Assembly (NCBI GenBank): GCA_036365455.1
Contig: JAWQUS010000023.1
Span: 4,464,001-4,528,000 of the forward strand
DNA length: 64,000 nt
DNA from: Macrosoma leucophasiata
Taxonomy: Eukaryota; Arthropoda; Insecta; Lepidoptera; Hedylidae
Direction: 5' to 3'
The notes under the pieces were generated by a model. The model ran no database searches, was not told where the DNA came from, and was given only the letters and a program-made list of their open reading frames with translations. Shown here one piece after another: positions 43,298-53,607 of the stretch. The first letter of the stretch is position 1. Every line of letters begins with the position of its first letter. The position numbers and the translations under genes are program-made.

Positions 43298-46200
43298 ATG
43301 ACACAGGATCCTTCAGATCATCGTTTGAAAAAATTGCAACTCAAATTAAGTGCGCTTTATGGTAGATTACAAACGGTTTATGATTCTATGTCACAAATAG
43401 ATAATGATCCCATAAAAATAGATAATTTTCTAGCGGATTCGTTCACAATTGACGGTCTTAAACAAGAATTCACTGATACGATTGACGAACGGAATCAGTA
43501 CCAAATGACCATACCCGATGGTCCCGCACCTAATTATAGTTCATTAATTGCATTCGAACAATTATATTCGCGAATTAAATATAAGGTACATAAATTGTCG
43601 CAAATGACTAAAAATATCAGTCGCAATGACAAAGAATCGGTCCAAAAGTCGCTCAAACTACCTCCAATAGAATTATGTCAATTTGACGGTTCTTTTGAAT
43701 CATGGCCAACTTTTTACGAGACTTTTAAAGTATTAATTCATGAGAATGGGGATCTCACCGACGGCCAAAGAATCCATTATTTAATGGGCAAATTAAAAGG
43801 CAAGGCTTTAAATGCTTGTCAAGGAATTTCTCCTATTGCCGAAAATTATGCATCAATATGGAACGCTTTAGTCAATAAATATAATGACAAACGCGTAATG
43901 GCCGCCTCATATTTGGATAAGTTATTTAGTTTACCTAATATAAAAGACAACAGTCCCGCGAGCTTAGAAGAATTTATAGATAAATTCTCTTCCATTCATT
44001 CGGCTTTAAAGCAGTTGAAGTTGAATTTAGAAGATTATTTGTTCATTTACATTGCTTGCAAAAAAGTCGGGTTAGAAGTTGTAAAAGAATTTGAACTTAA
44101 ATATCATAAAGATAATGACTATCCTACATGCACAGATTTTATCAACTTTGTTCGTAATCATTCACATATTATGCAGCGCGCGAATTCTTTTGCGTACACA
44201 AATACGAAAGTGGGCAGTACTCAGGCGCGTAAAAATACCACGTCATCGGCTGGATCCTCCGTCTCTCGTCATATTAATAATAATAATAATGTAAAAACAT
44301 TTGTCAATGTCTCGGAACAAATAAAATGTGTTTCTTGCGGAAGAGGTGAACATTCGCAGTTATCTCAATGCAATAAGTTTTTGTCAATGCCACCTCAGGA
44401 ACGCTATAAACTTGTTAAATCTAATAAGTTGTGTGTAAATTGTCTTAGTAACGAGCATGCATTAGTAAAATGCACTAATCGCATTCGTTGCTCGGAGTGT
44501 GGTAAAAGTCACCATACCTTACTTCATTTCCCTACTAATAGTACATCGGCAGTCACCACGGATCGTGTCGCGGGCGCCGCCGCGTCATTATCGCCTGAGT
44601 CCGGCCCTGTGTCACTTTGTGCACTGAGCGCGGTAAGCTTACAGGCTACCGGCGGCCCACGTAATAGACCAAAGACGTCTATATTGCTTGGTACCGCGTT
44701 GTGCCGTGTCGTAAATGCTGAGGGAACATTATTTACTGTACGCGCACTTATTGACAGTGCGTCTCAAAGGGATTTAATCACCACGGAATGCTGCAATCGA
44801 TTAAATTTAAAACTACATAAGCCGCAATCTAAATATGTGACGGGTGTAGGTGATATAAGCAATCCTATTGAAGGGGTCACCTGCTTAACTATTTGTTCAC
44901 ATTTCGACGATACGTGTAGGTTTGATATTCAGCCAGTGGTCGTAAATCGAATCACTAGCGAGTTACCTACCGCTATTATCGACAATGCGCGCTTAGAGTA
45001 TTTGAATAATATTAATTTGGCCGATAATAAATATTATTATCCTGCTAGTATAGATCTTATACTGGGCTCGGACGTTTTTTGTCGAATTTTAGGCAAAAAT
45101 AAAATCGCCCGCGCGGCCGATGAACCTGTCGCGATCGAGACCTTGTTAGGTTATGTCATCGTCGGGCAGGCTCCGGTACTCGAACCCGCTCCTAGTGCGA
45201 TACGTACCTACTGCACCCTAGACGAGCCGCTCGAGATGGGCATGCATCGTTTCTTTGAGCTAGAGGAGGTGCCGAATGCGCCGAATATTCTCACTTCAGA
45301 CGAGCAACGATGTGAAAATTATTACACCGACACTACCGGCCGTGACTGCCACGGCCGTTACGTTGTTTCGTTGCCATTTCGCGAGAATCCCTCAGTGCTA
45401 GGTGAGTCAATGAAATCCGCCGAGCGTAGGTATCTTTCATTAGAGAATAAACTATCGTCGGCTCCTATTGTGAAGCGGGAATATGATAACGTGTTTGTAG
45501 AATATTTACAAAAGAATTATATTACACCGGTCGGTACTGTTTCGGAGTTTAATTCCAATAACAATCAGTATGTAATACCACACCATGGCGTGGTCCGTAC
45601 TGATAAGAGTACGACTAAACTGAGAGTCGTACTTAATGCCAGTAACCCTACGTCATCGGGTAAATCCCTCAATGACATTTTATATACCGGTCCGAACTTG
45701 CAAAGGAATCTATTTAAAATATTATTAAATTTTCGTTTACATTCTATAGCCCTAAGTGCTGACATTAGGCAAATGTACCTACGCATCATTGTGGCCAGTG
45801 AGGACAGGCGGTTTCAGCGACTGCTGTACCGTTTTAACCTTCAAGAGCCTATTACTGTCTTCGAGATGACGCGAGTACCCTTCGGATTGTGTTGCAGCCC
45901 TTACCTAGCGATTCGCACGGTGCGAAAACTTGCTGAGGACGAGCGCGAGCGCTTCCCGGTTGCGGCTGCCGTAGCTGAGACTGATATATATACGGACGAT
46001 CTGGCTACCAGCTGCTCTTCAGTATCGGAAGGAGTCGCGCTCTCAAACCAGCTGATCGACTTGTTCGCAGCTGGAGGGTTCGACTTAGTTAAATTTTCTA
46101 GTAACTCACCTGAGGTTCTGGAAAGCATACCAGCGTCGCATCGCGTCTCGGAAGCGGTCGAATTTAGTCCTGGAAATCAGCTGAAAATATTAGGTCTGCA

Positions 46201-48472
46201 TTGGGTACAAGCCGAGGATGCGTTTACTTTCAGCGTGAACACCGAACGCCGCGAGTGCACAAAACGCACCATCTTATCCACTATAGCTCGCCTATGGGAC
46301 TTAATGGGTTTTGTCGCTCCGGTGACTCTACTCGCTAAATTACTCCTCAAGGCAGTTTGGAAGGAGAAAATCGAGTGGGACGAGCCTCCTTCTCCTAATC
46401 TTGTAACTTTATGGAAGAAGTTTGAAGCGGAATTGCCCTTGCTGAAATTAATTAAGTTGCCACGACATGTCGGAGTGTCTGAAGGAGGTATAGTATCCGT
46501 ACTCGGTTTCGCTGACGCCTCTGAAAGTGGTTACGGTGGTGTGGTGTACCTACACGTATATTTTCCGGCAACTGAGTACACCGTGGTGAATCTCGTGTGT
46601 GCTAAGTCTAAAGTGGCTCCGTCTAAGACTGTAATTACGCTTGCGAGAATGGAGTTATGCGCGACCGTCATTTTGGCAAAATTAATGCGTGTGGTGATTA
46701 ATACCTACTCCTCCCGTTGCAAAATAGACCACGTTTTTGCTTTCACTGACAGTACCGTAACGCTTGCGTGGATACATTCATCGCCAACGCGTTGGCAAAC
46801 ATTTGTGGCTAACCGAGTAGCACAAATCCACGAAAATATAAACCCCGAACATTTTCATCACATACCTGGAAAGGACAACCCTGCCGACTGCCTGTCTCGA
46901 GGCTTAACACCAGCAGAACTGCTAGAGAATTCATTGTGGTACAATGGTCCACGGTTTTGTTACTTGCCTTTTGCCGAGTGGCCAGTTCGCCATTTTGATC
47001 CCTCCCTTGTCGATGAAGTACCTGAAATAAAGATTAAAACATTAGTTACTACTTTACCTGAGCCTCCTTCGTCAGCTACGGTGTTCGGTGAAACTGCTTC
47101 GCGGGTTTCTTCGTGGCCTAAATTGCTGCGCATTGCTATATATGTCCTTCGTTTTTGCAAAAGGTTGCCTAAAACCTTCGAAGTCGCCCACTTAGACCAA
47201 GTGGAGCTGACTATAATAAGAGATTTGCAAAATACGCACTTCTCAAACGAAATACTTAGTGCACGAACGGGAAAGAAATTAACTCCCGCACTACTTAAAT
47301 TGAATGCCTTCTTAAAGGACGGCATCTTGCGAGTTGGCGGTCGGCTGACTAACGCAGACGTCGACTACAATAGTCGTCATCCGATGTTACTCCCGCGCAA
47401 GGATAACGTCGTAAATCTTGTTATCGATTATTACCATCGGAAGTACTTGCACGCCGGACCGCAATTGCTGATGTCTTTATTAAGACAGAGGTTCTGGATT
47501 CTGTCCGCGCGTAATATAGTACGTAAGCGGATACAACTTTGTACAACCTGCTTTCGGGCAAACCTCCGCAACGAATTTCCCCTCATGGCCAGCTTGCCGG
47601 CTTGTAGGGTACAGGAAGCGAAAGCTTTCTGCCATACAGGTGTGGATTACGCAGGACCTCTGCAAGTATTGCCGTTCCGCCGCCGTGGTGTACGCAGTCA
47701 GAAGGCCTACATATGCTTGTTCATATGTCTAGTCACTAAGGCAGTGCACATCGAATTGGCATCTGATCTGAGCACTGAGTGCTTTATATACGCGCTTAAG
47801 CGTTTTATATCACGCCGCGGCCCAGTGTCCGTAATGTACTCCGACTGTGGTACAAATTTTATTGGAGCGAAAACTTACCTGGACAGTGTGTACCAATTGC
47901 TTGAATCAGAAGAATATAAGGATAAGTTTTCTAACGAGCTGCGTGATAATCGTATCCAATGGAAATATAATCCTGCTTCTGCCCCTCACTTTGGCGGTGT
48001 GTGGGAGAGTAACATTAAATGTATTAAAACTCACCTTTCAAGGGTTGTAGGTAACCATCTTCTTACTATGGAAGAAATGTCGACGACGCTTATTCAAATA
48101 GAGGCGATACTGAACTCTCGACCTCTCTCTGTTCTGAGCAGTGATCCGGCGGAACCCTTGGCACTAACACCTGCACATTTTCTTGTGATGACACCTCTTA
48201 AATCTTTACCTGCAGAAGACTTAACTGCTTCGACTGCTCCCCTTACCCACAGAAAGCGTATGGTAGACCAATTGGTGCAATCCTTTTGGAAACGGTGGCA
48301 GGTGGAATACCTGAATACTTTACAGGTCCGTAAGAAATGGCTTACTGCTAGTCAGCCGGTGCAGACGGGTTCTGTGGTTCTGCTGAAATCGGACAATAGT
48401 GCCCCTCTGGACTGGCCAATGGGTATTATTGAGCGTACTTACCCGGGTAAAGACGGTGTTACCGTGTTGTAG
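43298..48472 (+). CDS. BEL/Pao gag-pol polyprotein
   Basis: A 1,724-codon frame starting at the first in-frame ATG after the 5' LTR. Order, with approximate residues: Gag-like DUF1759 region (120-290); three cysteine/histidine knuckles (345-411, CVSCGRGEH, CVNCLSNEH, CSECGKSHH); DUF1758-type aspartic protease with the active site in LIDSASQRDL (about 484); reverse transcriptase (about 770-960) with YTDD at 898; RNase H (about 1065-1180) with FADAS and FTDSTVTLAW; integrase zinc-binding region (about 1378-1420, ending CTTC); integrase core with Asp in HTGVDYAGP (1449) and SDCGTNF (about 1514), and Glu in GGVWES (about 1570). It makes the particle, cDNA and integration machinery of the element. 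A one-base shift near 48462 gives an early TAG at 48472. The usual C-terminal tail continues in another frame to TAA at 48543, so about the last 27 codons are lost. Otherwise intact. Confidence 0.93.
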   Translation: MTQDPSDHRLKKLQLKLSALYGRLQTVYDSMSQIDNDPIKIDNFLADSFTIDGLKQEFTDTIDERNQYQMTIPDGPAPNYSSLIAFEQLYSRIKYKVHKLSQMTKNISRNDKESVQKSLKLPPIELCQFDGSFESWPTFYETFKVLIHENGDLTDGQRIHYLMGKLKGKALNACQGISPIAENYASIWNALVNKYNDKRVMAASYLDKLFSLPNIKDNSPASLEEFIDKFSSIHSALKQLKLNLEDYLFIYIACKKVGLEVVKEFELKYHKDNDYPTCTDFINFVRNHSHIMQRANSFAYTNTKVGSTQARKNTTSSAGSSVSRHINNNNNVKTFVNVSEQIKCVSCGRGEHSQLSQCNKFLSMPPQERYKLVKSNKLCVNCLSNEHALVKCTNRIRCSECGKSHHTLLHFPTNSTSAVTTDRVAGAAASLSPESGPVSLCALSAVSLQATGGPRNRPKTSILLGTALCRVVNAEGTLFTVRALIDSASQRDLITTECCNRLNLKLHKPQSKYVTGVGDISNPIEGVTCLTICSHFDDTCRFDIQPVVVNRITSELPTAIIDNARLEYLNNINLADNKYYYPASIDLILGSDVFCRILGKNKIARAADEPVAIETLLGYVIVGQAPVLEPAPSAIRTYCTLDEPLEMGMHRFFELEEVPNAPNILTSDEQRCENYYTDTTGRDCHGRYVVSLPFRENPSVLGESMKSAERRYLSLENKLSSAPIVKREYDNVFVEYLQKNYITPVGTVSEFNSNNNQYVIPHHGVVRTDKSTTKLRVVLNASNPTSSGKSLNDILYTGPNLQRNLFKILLNFRLHSIALSADIRQMYLRIIVASEDRRFQRLLYRFNLQEPITVFEMTRVPFGLCCSPYLAIRTVRKLAEDERERFPVAAAVAETDIYTDDLATSCSSVSEGVALSNQLIDLFAAGGFDLVKFSSNSPEVLESIPASHRVSEAVEFSPGNQLKILGLHWVQAEDAFTFSVNTERRECTKRTILSTIARLWDLMGFVAPVTLLAKLLLKAVWKEKIEWDEPPSPNLVTLWKKFEAELPLLKLIKLPRHVGVSEGGIVSVLGFADASESGYGGVVYLHVYFPATEYTVVNLVCAKSKVAPSKTVITLARMELCATVILAKLMRVVINTYSSRCKIDHVFAFTDSTVTLAWIHSSPTRWQTFVANRVAQIHENINPEHFHHIPGKDNPADCLSRGLTPAELLENSLWYNGPRFCYLPFAEWPVRHFDPSLVDEVPEIKIKTLVTTLPEPPSSATVFGETASRVSSWPKLLRIAIYVLRFCKRLPKTFEVAHLDQVELTIIRDLQNTHFSNEILSARTGKKLTPALLKLNAFLKDGILRVGGRLTNADVDYNSRHPMLLPRKDNVVNLVIDYYHRKYLHAGPQLLMSLLRQRFWILSARNIVRKRIQLCTTCFRANLRNEFPLMASLPACRVQEAKAFCHTGVDYAGPLQVLPFRRRGVRSQKAYICLFICLVTKAVHIELASDLSTECFIYALKRFISRRGPVSVMYSDCGTNFIGAKTYLDSVYQLLESEEYKDKFSNELRDNRIQWKYNPASAPHFGGVWESNIKCIKTHLSRVVGNHLLTMEEMSTTLIQIEAILNSRPLSVLSSDPAEPLALTPAHFLVMTPLKSLPAEDLTASTAPLTHRKRMVDQLVQSFWKRWQVEYLNTLQVRKKWLTASQPVQTGSVVLLKSDNSAPLDWPMGIIERTYPGKDGVTVL

Positions 48473-48723
48473 ACGTTCGCACTAAATCAGGCGTCTATCG
48501 TAGACCGGTAGTGAAGGTTTTTCCTTTACCACACCAACATTAATAAATTACAGTCCACTAATAGCATCAATTTTAAATTAAGTTTAAATTAGATTCGTAT
48601 TAAATTAAGTTTAACTAGACTCATATCAAAATAATAGTATTAGAATAAAAATAAATATTTAAATAAATAAATATCCGATCATAATTTGATTGATAGGACT
48701 AGGTCCTGTCAACCCGGGGGAGA

Positions 48724-49088
48724 TGGACGGGCCACGTAGGTAGTGTTATTACCTTTAAGAGACACAGCGATAGCTCCTCTCTTTCTTACACCTACGCGTC
48801 CCATATTTCTATTCCTTTTCCTCTTAATTGCATATCATGATCCAGTGACGAAATGACCGCTGTCGCGTACGCACGTAATTAGCGAGTGCCTTGTGATTAG
48901 CGATATAACATTACGGATCCCGAAGACAAGCGTAAGGGAGAATCCAGGAGGCCTCCTGAGGAGCAGCTCACAACCTGCAGGAGGATCGACAGGTCAGTCC
49001 AGTGTGCCTATTCCTTTCCTCTGTCGCTGTGCTCAACGATTTCTCGTGGTTTATAGCCTACAGACCATTTCCAATAAAATAAAGAACA
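48724..49088 (+). repeat. BEL 3' LTR
   Basis: 365 bp; I saw no difference from 42858-43222. The following cttca completes the target duplication. Confidence 0.95.
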
Positions 49089-49665
49089 CTTCATTTAAAA
49101 AATAATAATTAGACAACATTAGCTCATTGACAATTGATATAGTTGCAACAGTATTCTGGCGTCATCCGTAGTAGGATCTGCCAGGACACTGTTGCAATGT
49201 CCTATTTCTAATGAAGCCCTGCGATGAGCCTCACCTCGAACACATTCAACCAAAATATGGTATACGTCTTCCACTTTACCACATAAACTACAATTAGGGG
49301 TATCAGATTGACTCATTAAGAATTTACACTTATTAAATGGCACATGTCCGGAGCGAAGTCTCATCATTGTGACAAGTTCTTTCCTGGACAGGGCACACTC
49401 GGTCATCCATGGAGACCTCAACGGTTCCGGCTGTATTGTTCTATACCAGATGCCACATTCACGGGAACGTAGATCAAAGAACTCCTTCCATAATTCTACA
49501 CAGTACTTTTTAACTTTATTTATGGTATCAGAGTAGAATGGCAAGATGTCTATCTGAACTCCATCCGAGGTTGCTTCTTTCGCTAATTGATCAGCCATTT
49601 CATTACCACTAAACCCTGTATGTGCTGGTATCCACTGAATATTGACATTTTTACCGTTCACTTTT

Positions 49666-50166
49666 TATTCGCGGGAACCTATAATTAGCTCTCTGTTTTT
49701 AAATTTATTCTATGCTATTATGATTAAAAAAGCAGTTGGTTCTCCTCAAATAAATAAATAAAATCAGCTATGTGAGACGGCTGGACAGACAGACGCTCGA
49801 GTGATCTTCCTACGGTTCCATTTTTACATTTTAAGGTACGGAACCCTAAACATAGTTGAAAATTATTTAGTCAACATCAGCTTTTGTTTAGGTCTACAGC
49901 AGCCGCGGTCTTGACCCGTTTTACACTACCGTTATTACTCAACTGCGCTCGCAAATGACGATAATGCGTTTGTACATTACGTGCCTTGCATGGTCGGATG
50001 TGTGGACAAAGTGGTGTCTTAATGTCTACCTCTAAGTTAGAGGCCTTAAAGTGGACGTTAGCGATAAGCGATTCGGCAGCGAGAGCGGCGCGACATCAAG
50101 CATAAGTCCGCATTACAAACTGAATGCACAGAAAACCTCGTGGGGGGCAACCGCTGGTGTACTAAT
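49666..50166. other. mostly unassigned; repeat I trace
   Basis: 49785-49852 (cagacagacgctcgag, ggtacggaaccctaaac) resembles an edge of a ggttccgt-type repeat. The rest is low-copy here. Confidence 0.35.
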
Positions 50167-50458
50167 TTACTGGTGGTAGAGCTCCAGTGACGGAACTCGC
50201 GGGCGTAGGTACCACCGCATTACCTAATTCACTTGCCGCTAAATGGTAGTGTTCAGCATTATCGTGTTCCGGTCAGGTGGTAATATAATATATGGCCCTG
50301 TAATTTCCGGCACAGAGGCATTACACCACAGGTCTAAGGAGTGGTAAGGCATCTGCATTTTGACCTTGGTCTCTATGTGGGTATCTATAGGCTGCAGTCA
50401 TTACTTAACATCAATGTGAACTTCATGCTTGTTTACCACGTCCGTTACGTAAAAAAAA
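50167..50458 (+). mobile_element. SINE-A copy, full length
   Basis: Starts tttactggtggtagagctcc and ends in eight A residues. The second hairpin arm has one change (ggaactc). Confidence 0.9.
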
Positions 50459-51140
50459 CCGTTAAAGTATGTACCTGTGGACGAAAACACTTCCATTGCT
50501 TCCATGCACAAGTTAGGCGGTACGAAACTCACAAGACGACGTCGAAAGCATTAGTATCGGTCGGATGGCAGCGGCAGACACCGGCGCGGCGGCCACGTCG
50601 ACAGTGATAGCTAGAATCTGAATCTGAATCTTCATCAGAATAGCAATCTGAAAGGCTTTAGATGGATGACAGGCTGTCTCTCCGCTTTGATCTGTCATCA
50701 AAGTAATAATTTAACGCAATGCATTGAGCTTGTATACTAATTTTAAGGTTACAATCTTCAAGTTGAAATTTTGGGTTGTGAGGCGTTTCGGTCCGCTCGT
50801 GTTTCGACCCACGGACCGAAACGCCTATAAGCATTTTATTCATGGGGATATTCGGCCCACAAATGGCAAGTGGACCGAATCACCCAAGAGTTCTTCTTAA
50901 ATGGGTAGATTCGGTACAATTATATTGTCATGTACAGTCGAATACAAAAAAAATAATACTTTCGTTCACCAATTATTTGAGTTTTTTTTAAATGATTTTT
51001 AAAACTTTACTGCATAAATATACGGCGATATATTTATTTATAAATGTGTTTTTCATTGTATAAAAGAATTTAACACTTTAATGCCAATTAATATGATTAA
51101 TGTTCTGTGTATAATATAAATATATATATGTGTGTGTGTT
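50459..51140. other. unassigned sequence with a small hairpin
   Basis: 50781-50795 and 50812-50826 are perfect 15-bp inverted repeats (aggcgtttcggtccg) with a 16-base spacer. From about 50940 the sequence is very AT-rich. No gene. Confidence 0.5.
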
Positions 51141-52285
51141 GAATGTGGATTAAAAAATATATAAATGAAAATCATTTATGTTCATTTGTAAGAATTTTAT
51201 TGTAATTAAATAATATCAAGTACACGATATTCGACGATTGTGTGTAATTAATTTTGAAAAATTTTAAGCGAATTCGGAAATCGAATGTGTCTGCATGACG
51301 TTTTATATATTACCGCTCGCTTACTTTTTTTCGTTAACGCTCAGTGGTGCATTATCTCACGACCTCAAGTTTTTAAATATTTTTTTAATGAAAAATATAG
51401 AAGATATATAGAAGAATTTATACTTTATACAGGATGTCCCAAAAATCAACGATAAACCGAAAACGGGTGAAAGGCGCCAAGTCATGACAGTTTTTAAAAA
51501 ATCTGAAAAAAATGTATTTGTCATGAATATTATATATATTATTAGGATTCAAAAAAATATCGGATTAACTGACATCCTGTGATGATCTTTCAAGTCCTAC
51601 GACTACAAATATTATTTTTTTGTAATTTTTTTTTCTGTATTGTAGTCATAACTAACCCTTCTGTAAATTACAGTTTAAAATAAAAACATACCTGCCTCAG
51701 TTTTTAATAAAATTGTGTGTTTTTGCTCAACCTTAAATTCAAAATAATTACTTCACCCAACTTTAATCGTGTACTACGTTACTGTAATGTAAAAAAAATA
51801 CTAAAATAGAGTAGAGTCATAAGAGTTGAAAGATCATCACAGGTGTAAGTTTTTCCGATATTTTTTTAAATCCTAATAATATATGTAATATTCATGACAA
51901 ATACTTTTTTTCAGATTTTTCTAAAAACTGTCATGACTTGGCGCCTTTCACCCGTTTTCGGTTAATCGTAGATTTTTGGAACATCCTGTATAAAGTACAA
52001 ATTCTTCTATATATCTTCTATATTTTTCATTAAAAAAATATTTTAAAACTTGAGGTCGTGAGATAATGCACCACTGAGCGTTAACGAAAAAAAGTAAGCG
52101 AGCGGTAACTAATAAAAAACGTCATTCAGACACATTCGATTTCCGAATTCGCTTAAAATTTTTCCAAATTAATGACACACAATCGTCGAATATCGTGTAC
52201 TTGATATTATTTAATTACAATAAAATTCTTACAAATGAACATTAATGACTTTAATTTATATATTTTTTAATCCACATGAAACATT
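51141..52285. repeat. large foldback, arms of about 465 bp
   Basis: 51141-51606 and 51813-52285 are reverse complements, about 95% by eye, with small indels, around a spacer of about 206 bp. Matched blocks include gaattttattgtaattaaat, gtacacgatattcgacgatt, cgctcagtggtgcattatct, gaaaggcgccaagtcatgac and tgtgatgatctttcaa. No coding capacity. Inner segments contain tacaggatgtcccaaaaatc, a text I associate with insect repeats. Could be a foldback transposon or two inverted copies of one repeat. A transcript would form a very long hairpin. Confidence 0.88.
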
Positions 52286-52534
52286 CACCGCGGTTATTTA
52301 CGACTTACACTTGCAATGATATTAAAAAAAAAAAATTACTAACGTTGCATAATTATCGAAAAATCTCATTCATATGAATTTATGACTGTTCTCTTTCTTT
52401 CGTCATATTTTGTAGTGCTACACAAGGTCGTTGAGGATGTCGCGCATTATGCCCACATAAATTAATGATAGTCTGATAATAGAAAGCAGTTTCTTTAAAA
52501 ATAATAACAGCTATTCTCGGGCTACACTAACGTC

Positions 52535-52790
52535 AACGTTGATGTTTATGGCAAACCAGCAAGCAGCTCTCATTGATTACACTTACAGAAAGATCAGACG
52601 TCAAATTGCAGATGCGTTACCACTCCTGTGGCCTAAGGTGTTATGCCTCTGTGTCGAAAATTACAGGGCTGTACATTACCACCTGACCGGAACACGATAG
52701 TGCTGAACACTACCATTTAGCGGCAAGTATATTAGGTAATGCGGTGGTGCCTACGCCCGCGAGCTCCGTCACTGGAGCTCTACCACCAGT
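52535..52790 (-). mobile_element. SINE-A copy, tail region decayed
   Basis: Reverse copy. The 5' part is intact through cgtcactggagctctaccac; the cagtcatcacttaac block is deleted. Confidence 0.85.
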
Positions 52791-52871
52791 AGCTTAATAA
52801 AGATAATTGAATGGTCACACCGTAGGTAACGCATTAAACGACGAGCACCCTTCGATGTGTCGAACCGTCAC

Positions 52872-53070
52872 CCTCATATTGCATATCAAGCTAAAGAAAG
52901 AGATGATCGGCTAGTTCCGACTTCATAGAGCGTTATCTCTGCTCCAAAATGACTTCGTAAGCGCTTATAGTCCGGTATTGGTCAAAACTTGATCGCAATG
53001 GTCGACAAACGTCACATAGGTTGTGTGCGAAAGAGGTAACGCCCTACAGAGCCGAAATTATCCGAATCAC
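52872..53070. mobile_element. MITE-N copy, diverged
   Basis: catattgcatatcaagct, gagcgttatctctgctcc, gtcgacaaacgtcacatagg and gtaacgccctacagagccga; the right terminus is lost. Confidence 0.6.
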
Positions 53071-53112
53071 TTGCCTAACGTTAAAAAAAAGTTAAAATCA
53101 AAATTTACTCAA

Positions 53113-53335
53113 ACAGTTGTCAACTCCACTCGTCCGTATGTCACAGAAATTAGCTGTTATAAATATAATTATACGAGTACGCATTGCACATTTAAAGTAC
53201 AATTTTGTAAATTATAAAAAATATTAAACCACATTTTCTAAGAATCCACGCATACAAATTTCGTCAACTCCAGTTGCCCGTATGTCACAGAAATTAGCTC
53301 TTATAATTACACACATTGCACTTACAGTTCCGGTA
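53113..53335 (+). repeat. direct repeat pair
   Basis: gtcaactcca...cgtatgtcacagaaattagc occurs at 53117-53155 and 53263-53303, followed in both by cacattgcac-like text. About 148 bp apart. Confidence 0.6.
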
Positions 53336-53462
53336 ATTTTAATAGTTAATTAAAGGTTTTATAAACGGACCCTTCGATTGCATTAATTATAAAGTCATGA
53401 ATAACTAAGATTGGAAACACGAAAATTCGTGATGTATGATAAATTCACAAGGTATACCTAAC

Positions 53463-53557
53463 GTGACCATTTTTATCGTCACTCAAAACGGGACATTCTC
53501 AAAATTAACCTTCAAGGAACCAGGTGGGAAGGGCCCAGCTTAACGCCCTTCTTACAG
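53463..53557 (+). mobile_element. MITE-O, left half
   Basis: ctaacgtgaccatttttatc, gtcactcaaaacgggacatt and accttcaaggaaccaggtgg, then lost. Confidence 0.65.
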
Positions 53558-53607
53558 TTTTAAGTATCATAGATATCGCTATCGATTGCTTTTGAGATTA
53601 TTATTAA

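Larger units (their letters stand above)
42858..49088 (+). mobile_element. BEL/Pao LTR retrotransposon, nearly intact
   Basis: 6.23 kb with 365-bp LTRs that begin TG and end CA, flanked by the 5-bp duplication cttca (42853-42857 and 49089-49093). A purine-rich tract (cgggggaga) precedes the 3' LTR. A TGG three bases after the 5' LTR may start the primer-binding site; the tRNA was not identified. One gag-pol frame fills most of the interior, with no envelope-like frame. The LTRs read identical, indicating a recent insertion. Confidence 0.95.
42767..49665 (-). mobile_element. RNase-H-bearing LINE, interrupted by a BEL element
   Basis: Reverse-strand LINE in two blocks: poly(A) (seen as T, to about 42791) plus 3' UTR at 42767-42857, and 49094-49665. 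The second block encodes 49661-49119, a C-terminal RNase H end: VNIQWIPAHTGFSGNEMADQ and LAKEATSDG (the conserved HTG-SGNE-AD signature), then RKELVTMMRLRSGHVPFNKC and a zinc-knuckle-like CSLCGKVEDVYHILVEC. An RNase H domain points to the I/R1/Loa side of non-LTR elements. It is 5' truncated at about 49665, so the endonuclease and RT are absent. Confidence 0.8.

Noticed and set aside
43027..43365. 112-codon frame before gag-pol
   Set aside because: It lies mostly in the 5' LTR and the same frame recurs in the 3' LTR; no domain.
42858..49088. Endogenous retrovirus with an envelope gene
   Set aside because: The domain order is BEL/Pao (DUF1759, DUF1758, RT, RNase H, integrase) and no envelope-like frame lies between the integrase and the 3' LTR.
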